Of a stretch of 64,000 nt of DNA, positions 48,584 to 57,541 are shown in pieces; position 1 is the first letter of the stretch; each line of letters starts with the position of its first letter. Source of the stretch: Qingshengfaniella alkalisoli (GTDB taxonomy: Bacteria > Pseudomonadota > Alphaproteobacteria > Rhodobacterales > Rhodobacteraceae); the NCBI RefSeq assembly GCF_007855645.1, contig NZ_CP042261.1, positions 2,189,501-2,253,500 of the forward strand, in the 5' to 3' direction. A program made the position numbers and the translations under genes. Below the pieces are notes generated by a model. That model was not told the DNA's origin. It saw nothing but the letters and a program-made list of their open reading frames with translations, and did not search any database.

Positions 48584-49359
48584 ATGAGGCCGGCGCACAG
48601 CTTTTTGCGCTGGCCAGTCAATGGATCTGGGTGGCTTGGGTCGTGTTCTTGCGCGTCGGTGCCGCGATCGCGTTGATACCTGTATTCGGCGAACGGTTGG
48701 TGCCATTGCGTATCAAGCTGGGGCTGGCTGCTGCGTTCACGTGCATCGTAGCACCGGCGGTGGCGAGTGACATCGGCGCCATTCCGTCCGGTCTGTCAGC
48801 CGTGGTTTGGCTGTCGGGGGCGGAGGCCTTGAATGGCCTGGTCTTCGGCTTTTCCCTGCGCGTCTTCATCTGGCTGCTTCAGATAGCGGGTAGCGTTATC
48901 GCGCAGTCCGCATCTCTGTCGCAACTGTTGGGCGGGGCTGGTGTCGATCCTCAGCCTGCTATTTCGCAGCTACTGCTTTTCGCGGGGTTGGCCTTGGCCG
49001 CGATGGCCGATCTGCATGTCCAGATCGCCGCCGCGATCATCCGGTCTTACCACGTTCTGCCGCCGGGAATTATCCCGATCGCCGGTGATCTGTCGCAATG
49101 GAGCGTTGGGCGCGTGGCCTCTGTCTTCTCGCTAGCCTTCAGCTATTCGTCGCCGTTCATCATCGCATCCCTGATCTACAACGTCGCGCTCGGCGTCATC
49201 AACCGCGCGATGCCGCAACTGATGGTGGCCTTTGTGGGCGCACCTGCGATCACCTTCGGTGGGCTCGTATTGCTGTTGGTGCTGACGCCGCTTCTTCTGC
49301 CGCTGTGGCTAAGAACGTTCATGGCGCATATGTCCGCGCCGATCGGAGTGTTGCCGTGA
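48580..49359 (+). CDS. fliR: Flagellar export gate protein FliR
   Basis: A 259-residue membrane protein with six hydrophobic segments, the size and layout of FliR, which joins FliP and FliQ in the export gate. The segment GSVIAQSASLSQLLGGAGVD is typical. It starts with GTG overlapping the flhA stop and overlaps flhB by four bases. Confidence 0.93.
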   Translation: MNEAGAQLFALASQWIWVAWVVFLRVGAAIALIPVFGERLVPLRIKLGLAAAFTCIVAPAVASDIGAIPSGLSAVVWLSGAEALNGLVFGFSLRVFIWLLQIAGSVIAQSASLSQLLGGAGVDPQPAISQLLLFAGLALAAMADLHVQIAAAIIRSYHVLPPGIIPIAGDLSQWSVGRVASVFSLAFSYSSPFIIASLIYNVALGVINRAMPQLMVAFVGAPAITFGGLVLLLVLTPLLLPLWLRTFMAHMSAPIGVLP

Positions 49360-50441
49360 GCAGCGCGGATAATGACGCTGAGAAACCCCATGATCCGACG
49401 CAAAAGCGGCTCGACGACGCCCGCCGTAAAGGGGAGATCCCGCGTTCAACCGATCTGACCACGGCTGCAAGCTACGCGGGGATACTGTTGAGCATGCTTA
49501 TGCTGGGCGGGCAGTCCGTGCGGGCGATGGGTGATTTGATGGCGGGGATGATCGCGCGTGCCGACAGCGCGTCGGAGCAGTTGCTCCGACTGGATGGTCA
49601 AGGTCTGGCCGGCGGTCTGATCCTTAAGGTTGCCCTGGCAGCGGCGCCGTTCTTTGTCGCGCCGGCCATGCTTGTTCTTGTAGCGCTGATCGTGCAGCAA
49701 GGCTTCACATTCTCGACTGAGAAGCTGCAACCCAAGCTAAGCCGTATATCTCCGCTGTCGAACCTCAAGAACAAGTTCGGACGTGGCGGGCTTTTCGAAT
49801 TCGCCAAGAGCTTCACCAAGCTGTCGATTTATTCCGCTGTTTTGGCGTGGTTCTTGCATCGCTACCTTCCGGAGCTTTCCGTAGCGGTTCAACTGGATGC
49901 CGGACCGACGGTTTCGTTGCTCGGTCGGACGGTGACGTCATTTCTGAGCGTGGTGCTGGTGATTGCCGTTGGGCTTGGCGTGATCGATGTGCTGTGGCAG
50001 CGGGCCGAACACATTCGACGAAACCGCATGTCGCGCAAGGAAATCATGGACGAGCACAAGCAAAGCGAAGGTGACCCGACAATGAAGCAACAGCGCCGTC
50101 AGCGTGCCTATGATATTGCGACCAATCGCATGATGCAGGACGTCCCTGACGCCGACGTGATCATCGTAAACCCGACGCATTACGCCGTAGCGCTTAAATG
50201 GTCACGTGCAGGCGGGTCCGCGCCCGTTTGCGTGGCCAAGGGGTTGGATGAGGTGGCCGCGCGTATCCGTGAAACAGGTTTGGCCGCCAATGTCCCCATT
50301 CACAGAGACGCACCGACCGCGCGTGCGCTTCACGCGACGGTCGAGATTGGTGACGAGATCGCCGTGGAACACTATGCGGCAGTAGCTGCGGCGATCCGGT
50401 TTGCGGACCAGATGCGTGCGCGCAAACGTGCGGGTGTGTAG
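49356..50441 (+). CDS. flhB: Flagellar export switch protein FlhB
   Basis: A 361-residue FlhB with four membrane segments (within about 30-215) and a cytoplasmic domain containing the autocleavage site NPTHYAVAL (about residue 270). Cleavage there switches export from rod/hook to filament substrates. The GTG at 49356 overlaps the fliR stop; the longer frame upstream is inside fliR and is discarded. Confidence 0.95.
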   Translation: MSSADNDAEKPHDPTQKRLDDARRKGEIPRSTDLTTAASYAGILLSMLMLGGQSVRAMGDLMAGMIARADSASEQLLRLDGQGLAGGLILKVALAAAPFFVAPAMLVLVALIVQQGFTFSTEKLQPKLSRISPLSNLKNKFGRGGLFEFAKSFTKLSIYSAVLAWFLHRYLPELSVAVQLDAGPTVSLLGRTVTSFLSVVLVIAVGLGVIDVLWQRAEHIRRNRMSRKEIMDEHKQSEGDPTMKQQRRQRAYDIATNRMMQDVPDADVIIVNPTHYAVALKWSRAGGSAPVCVAKGLDEVAARIRETGLAANVPIHRDAPTARALHATVEIGDEIAVEHYAAVAAAIRFADQMRARKRAGV

Positions 50442-50443
50442 AG

Positions 50444-50773
50444 ATGCAGCGTGCGGCGAGACAACTGCTTCAGGCCGCAGAGCTAAAGCGCGACGATGCG
50501 CTTGCGCGGTTGTCCGAATTGCGGAACCAGATTGCCGGGACCCGGTCGCGCATTTCTGAACTGCGCGAGGGTTCTTCCTCGCATTCGTTCGCACTTGAAT
50601 ATGCTCGGGCGGGCTTTGACGACCGGCACGCACTTTGGCGCGATCAGGAGGTAAAACGTCTGAATCTCGAGCTCGCGCAACTTCGCGCGGGGGAGGATGG
50701 GCTAAAAAAACAGGCGGGCCGTTCGCTGGGTCGCCTGCAGGTTCTTCAGCGCATTCTGGCTGAGAGAGGCTAG
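50444..50773 (+). CDS. FliJ-like coiled-coil protein
   Basis: A 109-residue almost entirely helical, charged protein (AELKRDDALARLSELRNQIA and LGRLQVLQRILAERG). It follows flhB after two bases. Size and coil fit FliJ, the stalk-like partner of FliI, but such coils are weakly conserved and the fliI gene is elsewhere. Its stop overlaps the stop of the convergent fliL2 gene. Confidence 0.5.
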   Translation: MQRAARQLLQAAELKRDDALARLSELRNQIAGTRSRISELREGSSSHSFALEYARAGFDDRHALWRDQEVKRLNLELAQLRAGEDGLKKQAGRSLGRLQVLQRILAERG

Positions 50774-51264
50774 ACTTTCTGCTTCACCAGATCCGCAATC
50801 AGCACATCGCGCACCATTGGTCCTGCGGTTTTTGCAGCGGCCTCGCGCAGCGCCGAACGAAGGCTGTCCAATTCGATCATCTCAATGAAATTGCCATCGA
50901 AGCCACCGGCGTTTGAATGCTCGAACAGTGCGCGCAGGAAGGCGTCCCTGATCTTGGGTTCGCGTTTGAACAGTTCTTCCTTGTGGCCCTGCCCGACCTC
51001 CAGGTTCAGTGACAACATGACCATCGCGTCGACGCCGTCCCCGGTGAACACCGGAACGACGAACTGGTTGCTCATCGTGACGAACTCGCTGGGGCCGTCG
51101 GCGTGCTTTTTGGGCTCCGTTAGCGTGTACGTCGGGGTGTTGGGCGGTATGCATTCGGTGGTGTGCTCCATCTCCTCGACCGTGTCGGACTTCAGGTGAA
51201 GCCCCGCGCCGACCCCGGCACCGATGCCGACGAGCGCAAGAATGGCAGGTAGCAGTTTAGCCAT
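50770..51264 (-). CDS. Second FliL-family protein
   Basis: A 164-residue protein with an N-terminal membrane segment (LLPAILALVGIGAGVGAGLHL) and a FliL-like periplasmic domain (MSNQFVVPVFTGDGVDAMVM; FKREPKIRDAFLRALFEHS). It ends the flgB...flgH operon and differs clearly from the FliL at 36719-37186. Many Rhodobacterales carry two FliL-type genes; separate roles are not established. Confidence 0.75.
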   Translation of the reverse strand: MAKLLPAILALVGIGAGVGAGLHLKSDTVEEMEHTTECIPPNTPTYTLTEPKKHADGPSEFVTMSNQFVVPVFTGDGVDAMVMLSLNLEVGQGHKEELFKREPKIRDAFLRALFEHSNAGGFDGNFIEMIELDSLRSALREAAAKTAGPMVRDVLIADLVKQKV

Positions 51265-51273
51265 GCGTGTCTC

Positions 51274-52002
51274 CTAGAATGGCAGGATGATGTCTGCGAT
51301 CTGCTGGCCGTAGCGTGGCTGCTGCACATCGCTGATCTGCCCACGCCCGCCGTAGGAAATCCGCGCCGCCGCGATCTTGTCATAGGTGATTTCGTTGTTA
51401 CGCGACACATCTGCGGGACGGACATAACCTTCCACAAGCAATTCGCGGATCTCGAAGTTCACGCGGACCTCCTGTGACCCTTGTATCCGCATGATGCCAT
51501 TGGGAAGTACATCGGTAACCGTCGCGGCGATGCTCAGCGTCAGCTTTTCGTTCCGGCGCACCGATCCGTCCCCGCCCGAGTCGCTGCTGGATGCGACCGA
51601 CACGGCGTCGGCGGAAGTCGCCCCGTCCGGCAAGCGCGTGTCCAGTCGCTGCGGCAGTCCGAACAGTTGCGGAATCTGAAGCGATTCATCGGCTGAACGT
51701 GACCGCGATGTCGAGTTGGAAATCTCTGCTCTCTCGTCAATTTCAATAACGACGGTCAGGATATCTCCGCGTTCCGCCGCACGCTGGTCACTAAGCAGGG
51801 AACTGTTTGTGCCGCTCCAAAGGGACGCCTGATCGACAACGCGCTGCTTCTCCAGCGACGGGGGCAGGCCTGGCACAGCCATTGCGAGGTGGTCGCGTCC
51901 GATGTCAGTTGGAGCGAAATCCGGGCGTCGACCCACGTGATCGATCCGGCCACATGCGGCGACGGAGGCGGCAATCAATCCAAGCGTTAGCAAGTTGCGC
52001 AT
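51274..52002 (-). CDS. flgH: Flagellar L-ring protein FlgH
   Basis: A 242-residue lipoprotein with lipobox SVAACG near residue 17. The L-ring domain is clear: ERGDILTVVIEIDERAEISN, then EKLTLSIAATVTDVLPNGIM and a late ARISYGGRGQISDVQQPRYG. It forms the outer-membrane ring around the rod. Together with flgA and flgG upstream it belongs to the same leftward operon. Confidence 0.95.
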   Translation of the reverse strand: MRNLLTLGLIAASVAACGRIDHVGRRPDFAPTDIGRDHLAMAVPGLPPSLEKQRVVDQASLWSGTNSSLLSDQRAAERGDILTVVIEIDERAEISNSTSRSRSADESLQIPQLFGLPQRLDTRLPDGATSADAVSVASSSDSGGDGSVRRNEKLTLSIAATVTDVLPNGIMRIQGSQEVRVNFEIRELLVEGYVRPADVSRNNEITYDKIAAARISYGGRGQISDVQQPRYGQQIADIILPF

Positions 52003-52014
52003 GATCTGTCCTTT

Positions 52015-52449
52015 CTACCTGTTGAGTGGGCCGACGGTGACGCTGCCATCGACCATGACTGTGCCGGTTACGGTGACGCGCGATTCCAGGTTCATGACCC
52101 GAATCCGTTCGCCCGCCGCAGCGCGCGCCAGGGATCGCCCTTCGGAAAGGATCGACAGCCCGGCGTTATGGTAGTTCAGCGCGACAATCTGGTTGCGTTC
52201 GATCACTGCGGGTGGCCCGATATCACCACTGCGGATCGGACGGTCGGGATACAGGTTGACCCGCGCTTCCATGCCAACGACCTGCGACGGATTCGATAAC
52301 GTGCCGGGCGTCGTGTCGGGCAGAAGCTTCAGATCCTGTGGCGCGATTATGGTCTGCGCACGGATCACGGCTCTGGCGGCGACTGTTTCTGCTTGGGCGG
52401 GGAGGCCGATCGAGACGCAAACAAGAGCGATGGTCAGGGCAATGCGCAT
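52015..52449 (-). CDS. flgA: P-ring assembly chaperone FlgA
   Basis: A 144-residue secreted protein with a signal peptide (cut after GLPAQA, about residue 20) and the SAF/FlgA domain (ARAVIRAQTIIAPQDLKLLP; a late AAGERIRVMNLESRVTVTGT). FlgA helps FlgI form the P ring in the periplasm. It is shorter than enteric FlgA, as usual in alphaproteobacteria. The flgI gene is not in this window. Confidence 0.92.
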   Translation of the reverse strand: MRIALTIALVCVSIGLPAQAETVAARAVIRAQTIIAPQDLKLLPDTTPGTLSNPSQVVGMEARVNLYPDRPIRSGDIGPPAVIERNQIVALNYHNAGLSILSEGRSLARAAAGERIRVMNLESRVTVTGTVMVDGSVTVGPLNR

Positions 52450-52453
52450 TGGA

Positions 52454-53239
52454 TCAGCGGACCTGAGAAGTGGCCGCCATCATTTGGTCGGCGGCGGTGA
52501 TGACCTTGGCGTTAAGCTCATAGCCACGCTGCGCTTCGATCAGTTCGGTTACTTCGCGCACCGCGTCGACGGAACTGTCTTCCAGATAGCCTTGTTTCAG
52601 ACGACCCAGTCCGTCTGTGCCCGGATCGCCGATCACCGCAGGGCCGGATGCTTCCGTTTCGCGGAATAGGTTGCTGCCAATGGCTTCCAATCCACGTTCG
52701 TTCGTGAAGGCTGCCAAGGTGAATTGACCCAAGACTTCGGGCTCCACGCGGTCGTTGAAATAGGCGTAGACTTCGCCGTCGGCGTTGATGGAGATGCTTG
52801 ATGCATCCTCGGGGATCACGATTTCCGGTGCAACTGCAAAGCCATCGGCGGTAACAATCAGGCCCTCGCCGTTGCGTTTCAGCGACCCGTCGCGGGTATA
52901 GCTCGCGGGTCCGTCGGGCATGGTGATTTCAAGGTATCCGCGGCCTTCGATGGCAACATCCAGATCGCTATTCGTCTGGGTGAGCGATCCTTGCGACAGT
53001 TGTACGGAAACCGACGTTGGCCGCACGCCCAGCCCAAGCTGCACACCCGTCGGCAGAACCGTCCCGTCCGATGCGTTGATCGTTCCCGGCTTGGCGAGTT
53101 GCTGGTAATGCAGGTCCGAAAACTCGGCGCGGCGGGCATTGTAGGCCGTCGTACTCATATTTGCGAGGTTGTTGGAAATGACCTCGACCCGCGTTTGTTG
53201 AGCGGTCATGCCGGTGGCGGCGATTTTCAGGGCACGCAT
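52454..53239 (-). CDS. flgG: Distal rod protein FlgG
   Basis: A 261-residue rod protein with the N-terminal axial motif (TGMTAQQTRVEVISNNLANM) and the C-terminal heptad segment (NAKVITAADQMMAATSQVR). Length equals that of typical FlgG. It forms the distal rod on which the L and P rings sit. The stop is four bases before flgA. Confidence 0.95.
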   Translation of the reverse strand: MRALKIAATGMTAQQTRVEVISNNLANMSTTAYNARRAEFSDLHYQQLAKPGTINASDGTVLPTGVQLGLGVRPTSVSVQLSQGSLTQTNSDLDVAIEGRGYLEITMPDGPASYTRDGSLKRNGEGLIVTADGFAVAPEIVIPEDASSISINADGEVYAYFNDRVEPEVLGQFTLAAFTNERGLEAIGSNLFRETEASGPAVIGDPGTDGLGRLKQGYLEDSSVDAVREVTELIEAQRGYELNAKVITAADQMMAATSQVR

Positions 53240-53253
53240 TGGATTTCCTTTGC

Positions 53254-53970
53254 TTAGCGACCGAGTATGTCGATGGCGGACAGGATTCGGTCATGTTCAT
53301 TGGAGATGAATTTGGCGCTTTGCTCGTAGGCGCGCTGGACCTCGATCATGCGGGCGACTTCTGTGACCGGATCTACGTTTGAGCTTTCGATGAAACCCTG
53401 GACGACGCGCGCGCCCTCCAGCGGTTGAACAACACCATCAACGCTGAAACGTACCCCCGCTGAACGACGCATTTCGTTGACGTCACCGGGCATGTAGATA
53501 CCGATCTGTGTTATGGCGCGGCCATCAGCGCTGAGTGTGCCATCTGCGGCGACTCCGACCGACATCGCGTCTGGCGGAACGAAGACAGGTGCGCCGCCGA
53601 TGTCGAGCAACCTTGCGCCGTCGCTCGCGATCAGTTCACCATCGGCGTTCGGCGTGAAATGACCCGCCCGTGTCAACTCGGGGCCATTGGGTGCTTCGAC
53701 CATGAAATAGCCGTCGCCCTCGATCGCCAAGTCGAACGTGCCATTGGTTCGAGTCAATTGTCCCTGTGCGCGGTCGATCATCCGCCCTTCGGCATGTGCC
53801 ATGGACAGCGATAAATCGGAATCGTCCATCCTTTGCACGTATTCCGAAAATACGAGGCCTTCTTTTTGGAAGCCATCGGTCGAGGCGTTGGCGATGTTGT
53901 TGGCAATGACCTGCATTTCACGACGCAGCCCGGCCTGACGGGTCAGCGTCGCATAGATCGCGTTGTCCAT
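53254..53970 (-). CDS. flgF: Proximal rod protein FlgF
   Basis: A 238-residue rod protein. The ATG at 53970 gives MDNAIYATLTRQAGLRREMQ with GCCGGAG upstream; the open frame extends five codons further to a TTG. The axial motif (VIANNIANASTDGFQKEGLV) and a C-terminal coil (YEQSAKFISNEHDRI) are present. It overlaps nothing; fliQ ends one base before its start region. Confidence 0.93.
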   Translation of the reverse strand: MDNAIYATLTRQAGLRREMQVIANNIANASTDGFQKEGLVFSEYVQRMDDSDLSLSMAHAEGRMIDRAQGQLTRTNGTFDLAIEGDGYFMVEAPNGPELTRAGHFTPNADGELIASDGARLLDIGGAPVFVPPDAMSVGVAADGTLSADGRAITQIGIYMPGDVNEMRRSAGVRFSVDGVVQPLEGARVVQGFIESSNVDPVTEVARMIEVQRAYEQSAKFISNEHDRILSAIDILGR

Positions 53971-53971
53971 G

Positions 53972-54238
53972 TCAAACTCCGGCAATGAGGGGTAGCAATG
54001 TGGTCTGAAAAAAATTCCCGAGTGTCTGGGTCATGAAGCCCATGGTTGCCCAGAAAACGACTATGATCGCGGCCAGCTTCGGCACGAAGGTCAGGGTCAT
54101 TTCCTGAATGGAGGTCAGCGCCTGAAACAGTCCAACGACCAAGCCAACAAGCAGTGCAACGGCTAGGATGGGAGTGGACATGACAACAGCCACCCACAAC
54201 CCCTGCCGCAAAATGTCGAAGAAGACCGCATCCGTCAT
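53972..54238 (-). CDS. fliQ: Flagellar export gate protein FliQ
   Basis: An 88-residue protein with two membrane segments, the standard FliQ size. The segment VGLFQALTSIQEMTLTFVPK is nearly invariant in the family. It joins FliP and FliR to form the export channel. In this operon it lies between fliE and flgF. Confidence 0.95.
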   Translation of the reverse strand: MTDAVFFDILRQGLWVAVVMSTPILAVALLVGLVVGLFQALTSIQEMTLTFVPKLAAIIVVFWATMGFMTQTLGNFFQTTLLPLIAGV

Positions 54239-54241
54239 GGG

Positions 54242-54526
54242 TCAGACCGGCATGCGCAGGATTTCCTGATAGGCTTCGACAACCTTGTCGCGGACAGACA
54301 CGGCGGTCTCGACAGCGAGCTGCGACTGGGCCAGTGCCTCGACCAACGCATGGGGGTCGGCGTCGCCCACCAGCGCCGATTGCGCCGTCTGTTCTGCGGC
54401 ATTCAACGTCGTGGCGAAGTCCTGCGCCACCTTACCCGCAAGTTGACCCGCTCCTTTTGGGTCCGCTTCGGTGACGGGGCGGGCGCTGGCATACGACTTC
54501 GCAGCGAAAATGGATGTGATGCTCAT
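54242..54526 (-). CDS. fliE: MS ring-rod junction protein FliE
   Basis: A 94-residue protein with the FliE C-terminal domain (QSQLAVETAVSVRDKVVEAY followed by QEILRMPV). The ATG at 54526 (MSITSIFAAKSYA) is preceded by GGAGAA; a longer frame to 54592 runs back into flgC. FliE links the MS ring to the proximal rod. Confidence 0.93.
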   Translation of the reverse strand: MSITSIFAAKSYASARPVTEADPKGAGQLAGKVAQDFATTLNAAEQTAQSALVGDADPHALVEALAQSQLAVETAVSVRDKVVEAYQEILRMPV

Positions 54527-54539
54527 CTCGGGTTCTCCG

Positions 54540-54923
54540 TTACTTGCGCAGCAGTTCGAGCAGCGAACTCGACATCTGCCGCGCTTGGTCAAACATTTTC
54601 AGATTGGCTTCATAGCTGCGTTGCGCTTCGCGCGAATCCGCAGATTCGATGACCGTCTCTACGTTGGATCCCTTGTAGAAGCCTTGTTCATCAGCCAGCG
54701 GGTGAGACGGGTCGTGGATGGTTTTCAGTTCCGACCGATCGAGTTGGACCGGACCTGTTCTAACCTTCCCGCTACCGCCGTATTCAGTTTCAAAGGAAAC
54801 CGTTTTTCTGCGATAGCCGGGGGTGTCGGCATTGGCGATGTTCTCTGCAACATGGCGCAGGCGGGTAGACTGAGCGCGCATTCCGCTCGCCGCGATAGCC
54901 ATACTTGTCTGTAGATCCGACAT
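54540..54923 (-). CDS. flgC: Proximal rod protein FlgC
   Basis: A 127-residue rod protein with IAASGMRAQSTRLRHVAENI and ADTPGYRRK at the N-terminus and the coil QRSYEANLKMFDQARQMSSS at the end. Normal FlgC size. It abuts flgB with a one-base overlap. Confidence 0.95.
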   Translation of the reverse strand: MSDLQTSMAIAASGMRAQSTRLRHVAENIANADTPGYRRKTVSFETEYGGSGKVRTGPVQLDRSELKTIHDPSHPLADEQGFYKGSNVETVIESADSREAQRSYEANLKMFDQARQMSSSLLELLRK

Positions 54924-55306
54924 CAGCGCCGTCCGATGCTGGCGCGCAACATATCAAGGCCGCTGCGATACACCGAAAGCGCGAGTTGGTGTGACTGCCG
55001 TGCTTCGCTGGCTTTGATCATTTCATTTTCAAGCGAAACCTGATTGCCGTTTGGTGCGGCGTCTAGAGCGGAAGGAACAAGTATCTGACCGTCGGCCATG
55101 CCTTTTCCGGCACCGATATGTCCGTCCCGCGTCGATTTAAGGCGACCGCGATCTGACTCCGCCAGCTGAGAAAACGGTCGCAGATCCTTGCTGACATATC
55201 CATTGGTGTCGGCGTTCGCGATGTTGCGCGTAATGGCTGATTGTCTTGCTGACGCATGTGACGCCAGACCGGACGCCAACCTAAAGATTTCCAAACCTTG
55301 GTGCAT
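54923..55306 (-). CDS. flgB: Proximal rod protein FlgB
   Basis: A 127-residue rod protein. The ATG at 55306 gives MHQGLEIFRLASGLASHASA, with GGGAGAAACCC upstream; the rest of the open frame (to 55483) lies in the divergent region and in fliI and is not coding. The axial motif ITRNIANADTNGYVSKDLRP is clear. It starts the leftward operon flgB-flgC-fliE-fliQ-flgF-flgG-flgA-flgH-fliL2. Confidence 0.94.
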   Translation of the reverse strand: MHQGLEIFRLASGLASHASARQSAITRNIANADTNGYVSKDLRPFSQLAESDRGRLKSTRDGHIGAGKGMADGQILVPSALDAAPNGNQVSLENEMIKASEARQSHQLALSVYRSGLDMLRASIGRR

Positions 55307-55340
55307 CGGGGTTTCTCCCTCGAAAGATCTCAATCTCGGC

Positions 55341-55359
55341 TTAACGATGATTCGTTTAG
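55341..55359 (+). promoter_or_regulatory. Degenerate CtrA-like site in the flgB/fliI divergent region
   Basis: TTAA at 55341-55344 and GATTCGTTTAG at 55349-55359. The right half (GATTCG, one base, TTAG) is nearly the same as in the prophage att core, but the two half sites are not at the N7 distance. It lies between the divergent flgB and fliI starts. Reported because of the resemblance; binding is uncertain. Confidence 0.25.
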
Positions 55360-55388
55360 AAACCGTTTGCGATGAAACGGAGAGCGAA

Positions 55389-56714
55389 ATGCCGGAACCT
55401 AGTTTGGACAACCTACGGGCGCAGATTTCACGCGGCAGAGCGTGGCGGGAGTTCGGTCGAATCACGGCACTTACGCAGAACAACGCGACTGTTGCGGGTT
55501 TGGGCCACGTCGCTGCGATCGGGGATCAGGTCGAGATATGCGGAAGATCAGGGGTACATATCCGTGGCGAAGTGTTGCGACTGGACAAAGGTGTGGCGGA
55601 CGTGCTTCCAACGGAATCGCTGGACAGCGTTTCGGTGGGCGATCGCGTGCATTTGCTGGGTCCAATCGAAATCGCGCCCGATGACAGCTGGCTTGGGCGA
55701 CTTATTGATGCAGATGGCTTGCCGCTTGATGGGTGTCCGTTGCTGGCCGGAACGCAGCCGCGATCCCTTGCTGGCTCCCCGCCTAAAGCTTCGATCCGTA
55801 AGGCTTTGGGCGAGCGTCTGGAATGCGGGCTTGCCGCGTTCAACACGGCCCTTCCGATCGTGCGGGGTCAGCGTATCGGGTTGTTCGCGGGTTCGGGTGT
55901 CGGAAAATCCACCCTCGTTGGGCAACTGGCGCGCAGCATCGAGGCGGACGTGGTCGTAATAGCTTTGATCGGTGAGAGGGGCCGCGAAGTCAGGCATTTC
56001 ATCGAAGAGGTAATGGGTAAGGACGGCATGTCGCGCGCGGTCGTTGTTGCCGCGACATCAGATCAGTCACCGGTTCTGCGACGGCGATGCGCCTGGACTG
56101 CGATGACGGTTGCCGAGCATTTTCGAGCGATGGGCAAACATGTTTTGCTATTTGCGGACTCAGTCACGCGCTTCGCCGAGGCGCATCGAGAGGTCAGCCT
56201 GACACTTGGCGAGTCATCTTCCTATGGCGGCTATCCGCCGTCAGTTGCGCGCAACATCATGGCGTTGGCAGAGCGGGCCGGGCCGGGCGAGATGGGTGGT
56301 GCAGGGGATATCACCGCAATCTTCAGCGTGCTGGTCGCCGGTTCCGATATGGAAGGTTTGATCGCTGATACTCTGCGCGGTGTGCTGGATGGCCATGTCG
56401 TTCTGGATCGTACGATAGCCGAACGCGGGCGCTTTCCTGCGATAGATCTGCTTGCTTCCGTGTCGCGCAGCTTGCCTGGTGCAGCGAGTGCGACAGAGAA
56501 CGCGCTTCTGAAGCATCTGCGACGTTTGCTGTCTGTCCACAGTCAAACCGAGTTGATGATCAGGTCCGGGCTTTATGAAAAAGGTTCCGACCCGGAGGTA
56601 GATTCAGCCGTAGAGTTATGGCCGCAATTGGATGAGTTTCTGGGGGCTCAATCACCTGAAAGCATTGCAGAGAGCTTTGACCGCTTGGCGAACATTCTGA
56701 CAGCCGAAGGTTAA
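55389..56714 (+). CDS. fliI: Flagellar export ATPase FliI
   Basis: A 441-residue ATPase: Walker A is AGSGVGKST (about residue 165), Walker B is HVLLFADSVTR and the conserved ALIGERGREVRHFIEE lies between. It energises export of flagellar subunits with FliH. The ATG at 55389 has GGAG six bases before it; upstream in-frame ATGs (for example 55347) are less favoured. It is transcribed alone, divergent from flgB and convergent with the DUF1217 gene. Confidence 0.95.
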   Translation: MPEPSLDNLRAQISRGRAWREFGRITALTQNNATVAGLGHVAAIGDQVEICGRSGVHIRGEVLRLDKGVADVLPTESLDSVSVGDRVHLLGPIEIAPDDSWLGRLIDADGLPLDGCPLLAGTQPRSLAGSPPKASIRKALGERLECGLAAFNTALPIVRGQRIGLFAGSGVGKSTLVGQLARSIEADVVVIALIGERGREVRHFIEEVMGKDGMSRAVVVAATSDQSPVLRRRCAWTAMTVAEHFRAMGKHVLLFADSVTRFAEAHREVSLTLGESSSYGGYPPSVARNIMALAERAGPGEMGGAGDITAIFSVLVAGSDMEGLIADTLRGVLDGHVVLDRTIAERGRFPAIDLLASVSRSLPGAASATENALLKHLRRLLSVHSQTELMIRSGLYEKGSDPEVDSAVELWPQLDEFLGAQSPESIAESFDRLANILTAEG

Positions 56715-56716
56715 AG

Positions 56717-57541
56717 TCAGCCAGAATAGAGCGTCGAAAGAATACTGGCGGCGGAGGCTCTACTGCCCAGTATAGACCTCACAGGGTCAGCGTTGCCAGC
56801 CGGTGAGGTCATGTCGGTATTCACCAGAAACAAATTCCGTAATCTATCAAGGACCTCGGGAGCGGCAATCTTGTGAACCTCGGATACCCCCAGATAGGCT
56901 CGCGCCTTGTCTCGAAAGGCGTCCAACTGTTGATCTATGTCAATGGCGGCAAAGCTGTCAGGCAGTCGAAAGGCGGTCTGAAAGACTTTCCTTAACGGTG
57001 CTGTGCCCATAACCGCGTACCAGGCGGAGTTCTCGGTGGTGGCGCTTTCCATGACATTGGTCAGTTCTCGTTCGAGCGCCAGCGCAAGGCGCATGCTTTC
57101 ATCGCGCTCACCCACAGCAACCTCGAACGTCTGGTCTGCATAGCTCGACAGAACATGGTTCGCGAAGCCGGGTTCCAAGGTCCCCGGACCCAAAGGGTTG
57201 TCGAAATCGAATGCCTTTACCATGGCGCGGTAGCGTTTGTCCGACAAGCGGTTGGCAAGTGCATCGGAAGCGCTGGCGCCTTCTTCGAGGACCTTCTGAA
57301 TAAAATACTTGTTCGGAAGGTCGTCCTGCAATCCGAACGCGCCAAGTGCGACCTTCAACAATCTGCTGTCGGCGACCAGTTCTTCGGCGGTGGTAATTGT
57401 GCTGATCTTCTCGCGAAAGTACTCCGTATCGCGTTTCATCACAGCCGTAGACGCATGCGCGTCCTGCTGCACCCCCAGCGTGCGGCTGAGAAAAGCCCAG
57501 CCTGTCAGACCGGACATGGGAATGACGGGTGTATAAGTCAC
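56717..57541 (-). CDS. DUF1217 flagellar protein
   Basis: A 274-residue protein of the DUF1217 family, found beside flagellar genes of alphaproteobacteria. A helical region (EYFREKISTITTAEELVADS; LLKVALGAFGLQDDLPNKYF) and SYADQTFEVAVGERDESMRL are typical. It overlaps flbT by four bases and ends two bases from the fliI stop. The role is not established. Confidence 0.82.
   Translation of the reverse strand: MTYTPVIPMSGLTGWAFLSRTLGVQQDAHASTAVMKRDTEYFREKISTITTAEELVADSRLLKVALGAFGLQDDLPNKYFIQKVLEEGASASDALANRLSDKRYRAMVKAFDFDNPLGPGTLEPGFANHVLSSYADQTFEVAVGERDESMRLALALERELTNVMESATTENSAWYAVMGTAPLRKVFQTAFRLPDSFAAIDIDQQLDAFRDKARAYLGVSEVHKIAAPEVLDRLRNLFLVNTDMTSPAGNADPVRSILGSRASAASILSTLYSG

Noticed and set aside
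49098-49355. N-terminal extension of FlhB suggested by the open frame
   Set aside because: The extension lies wholly within fliR in another frame, while a GTG overlapping the fliR stop gives the normal FlhB N-terminus.
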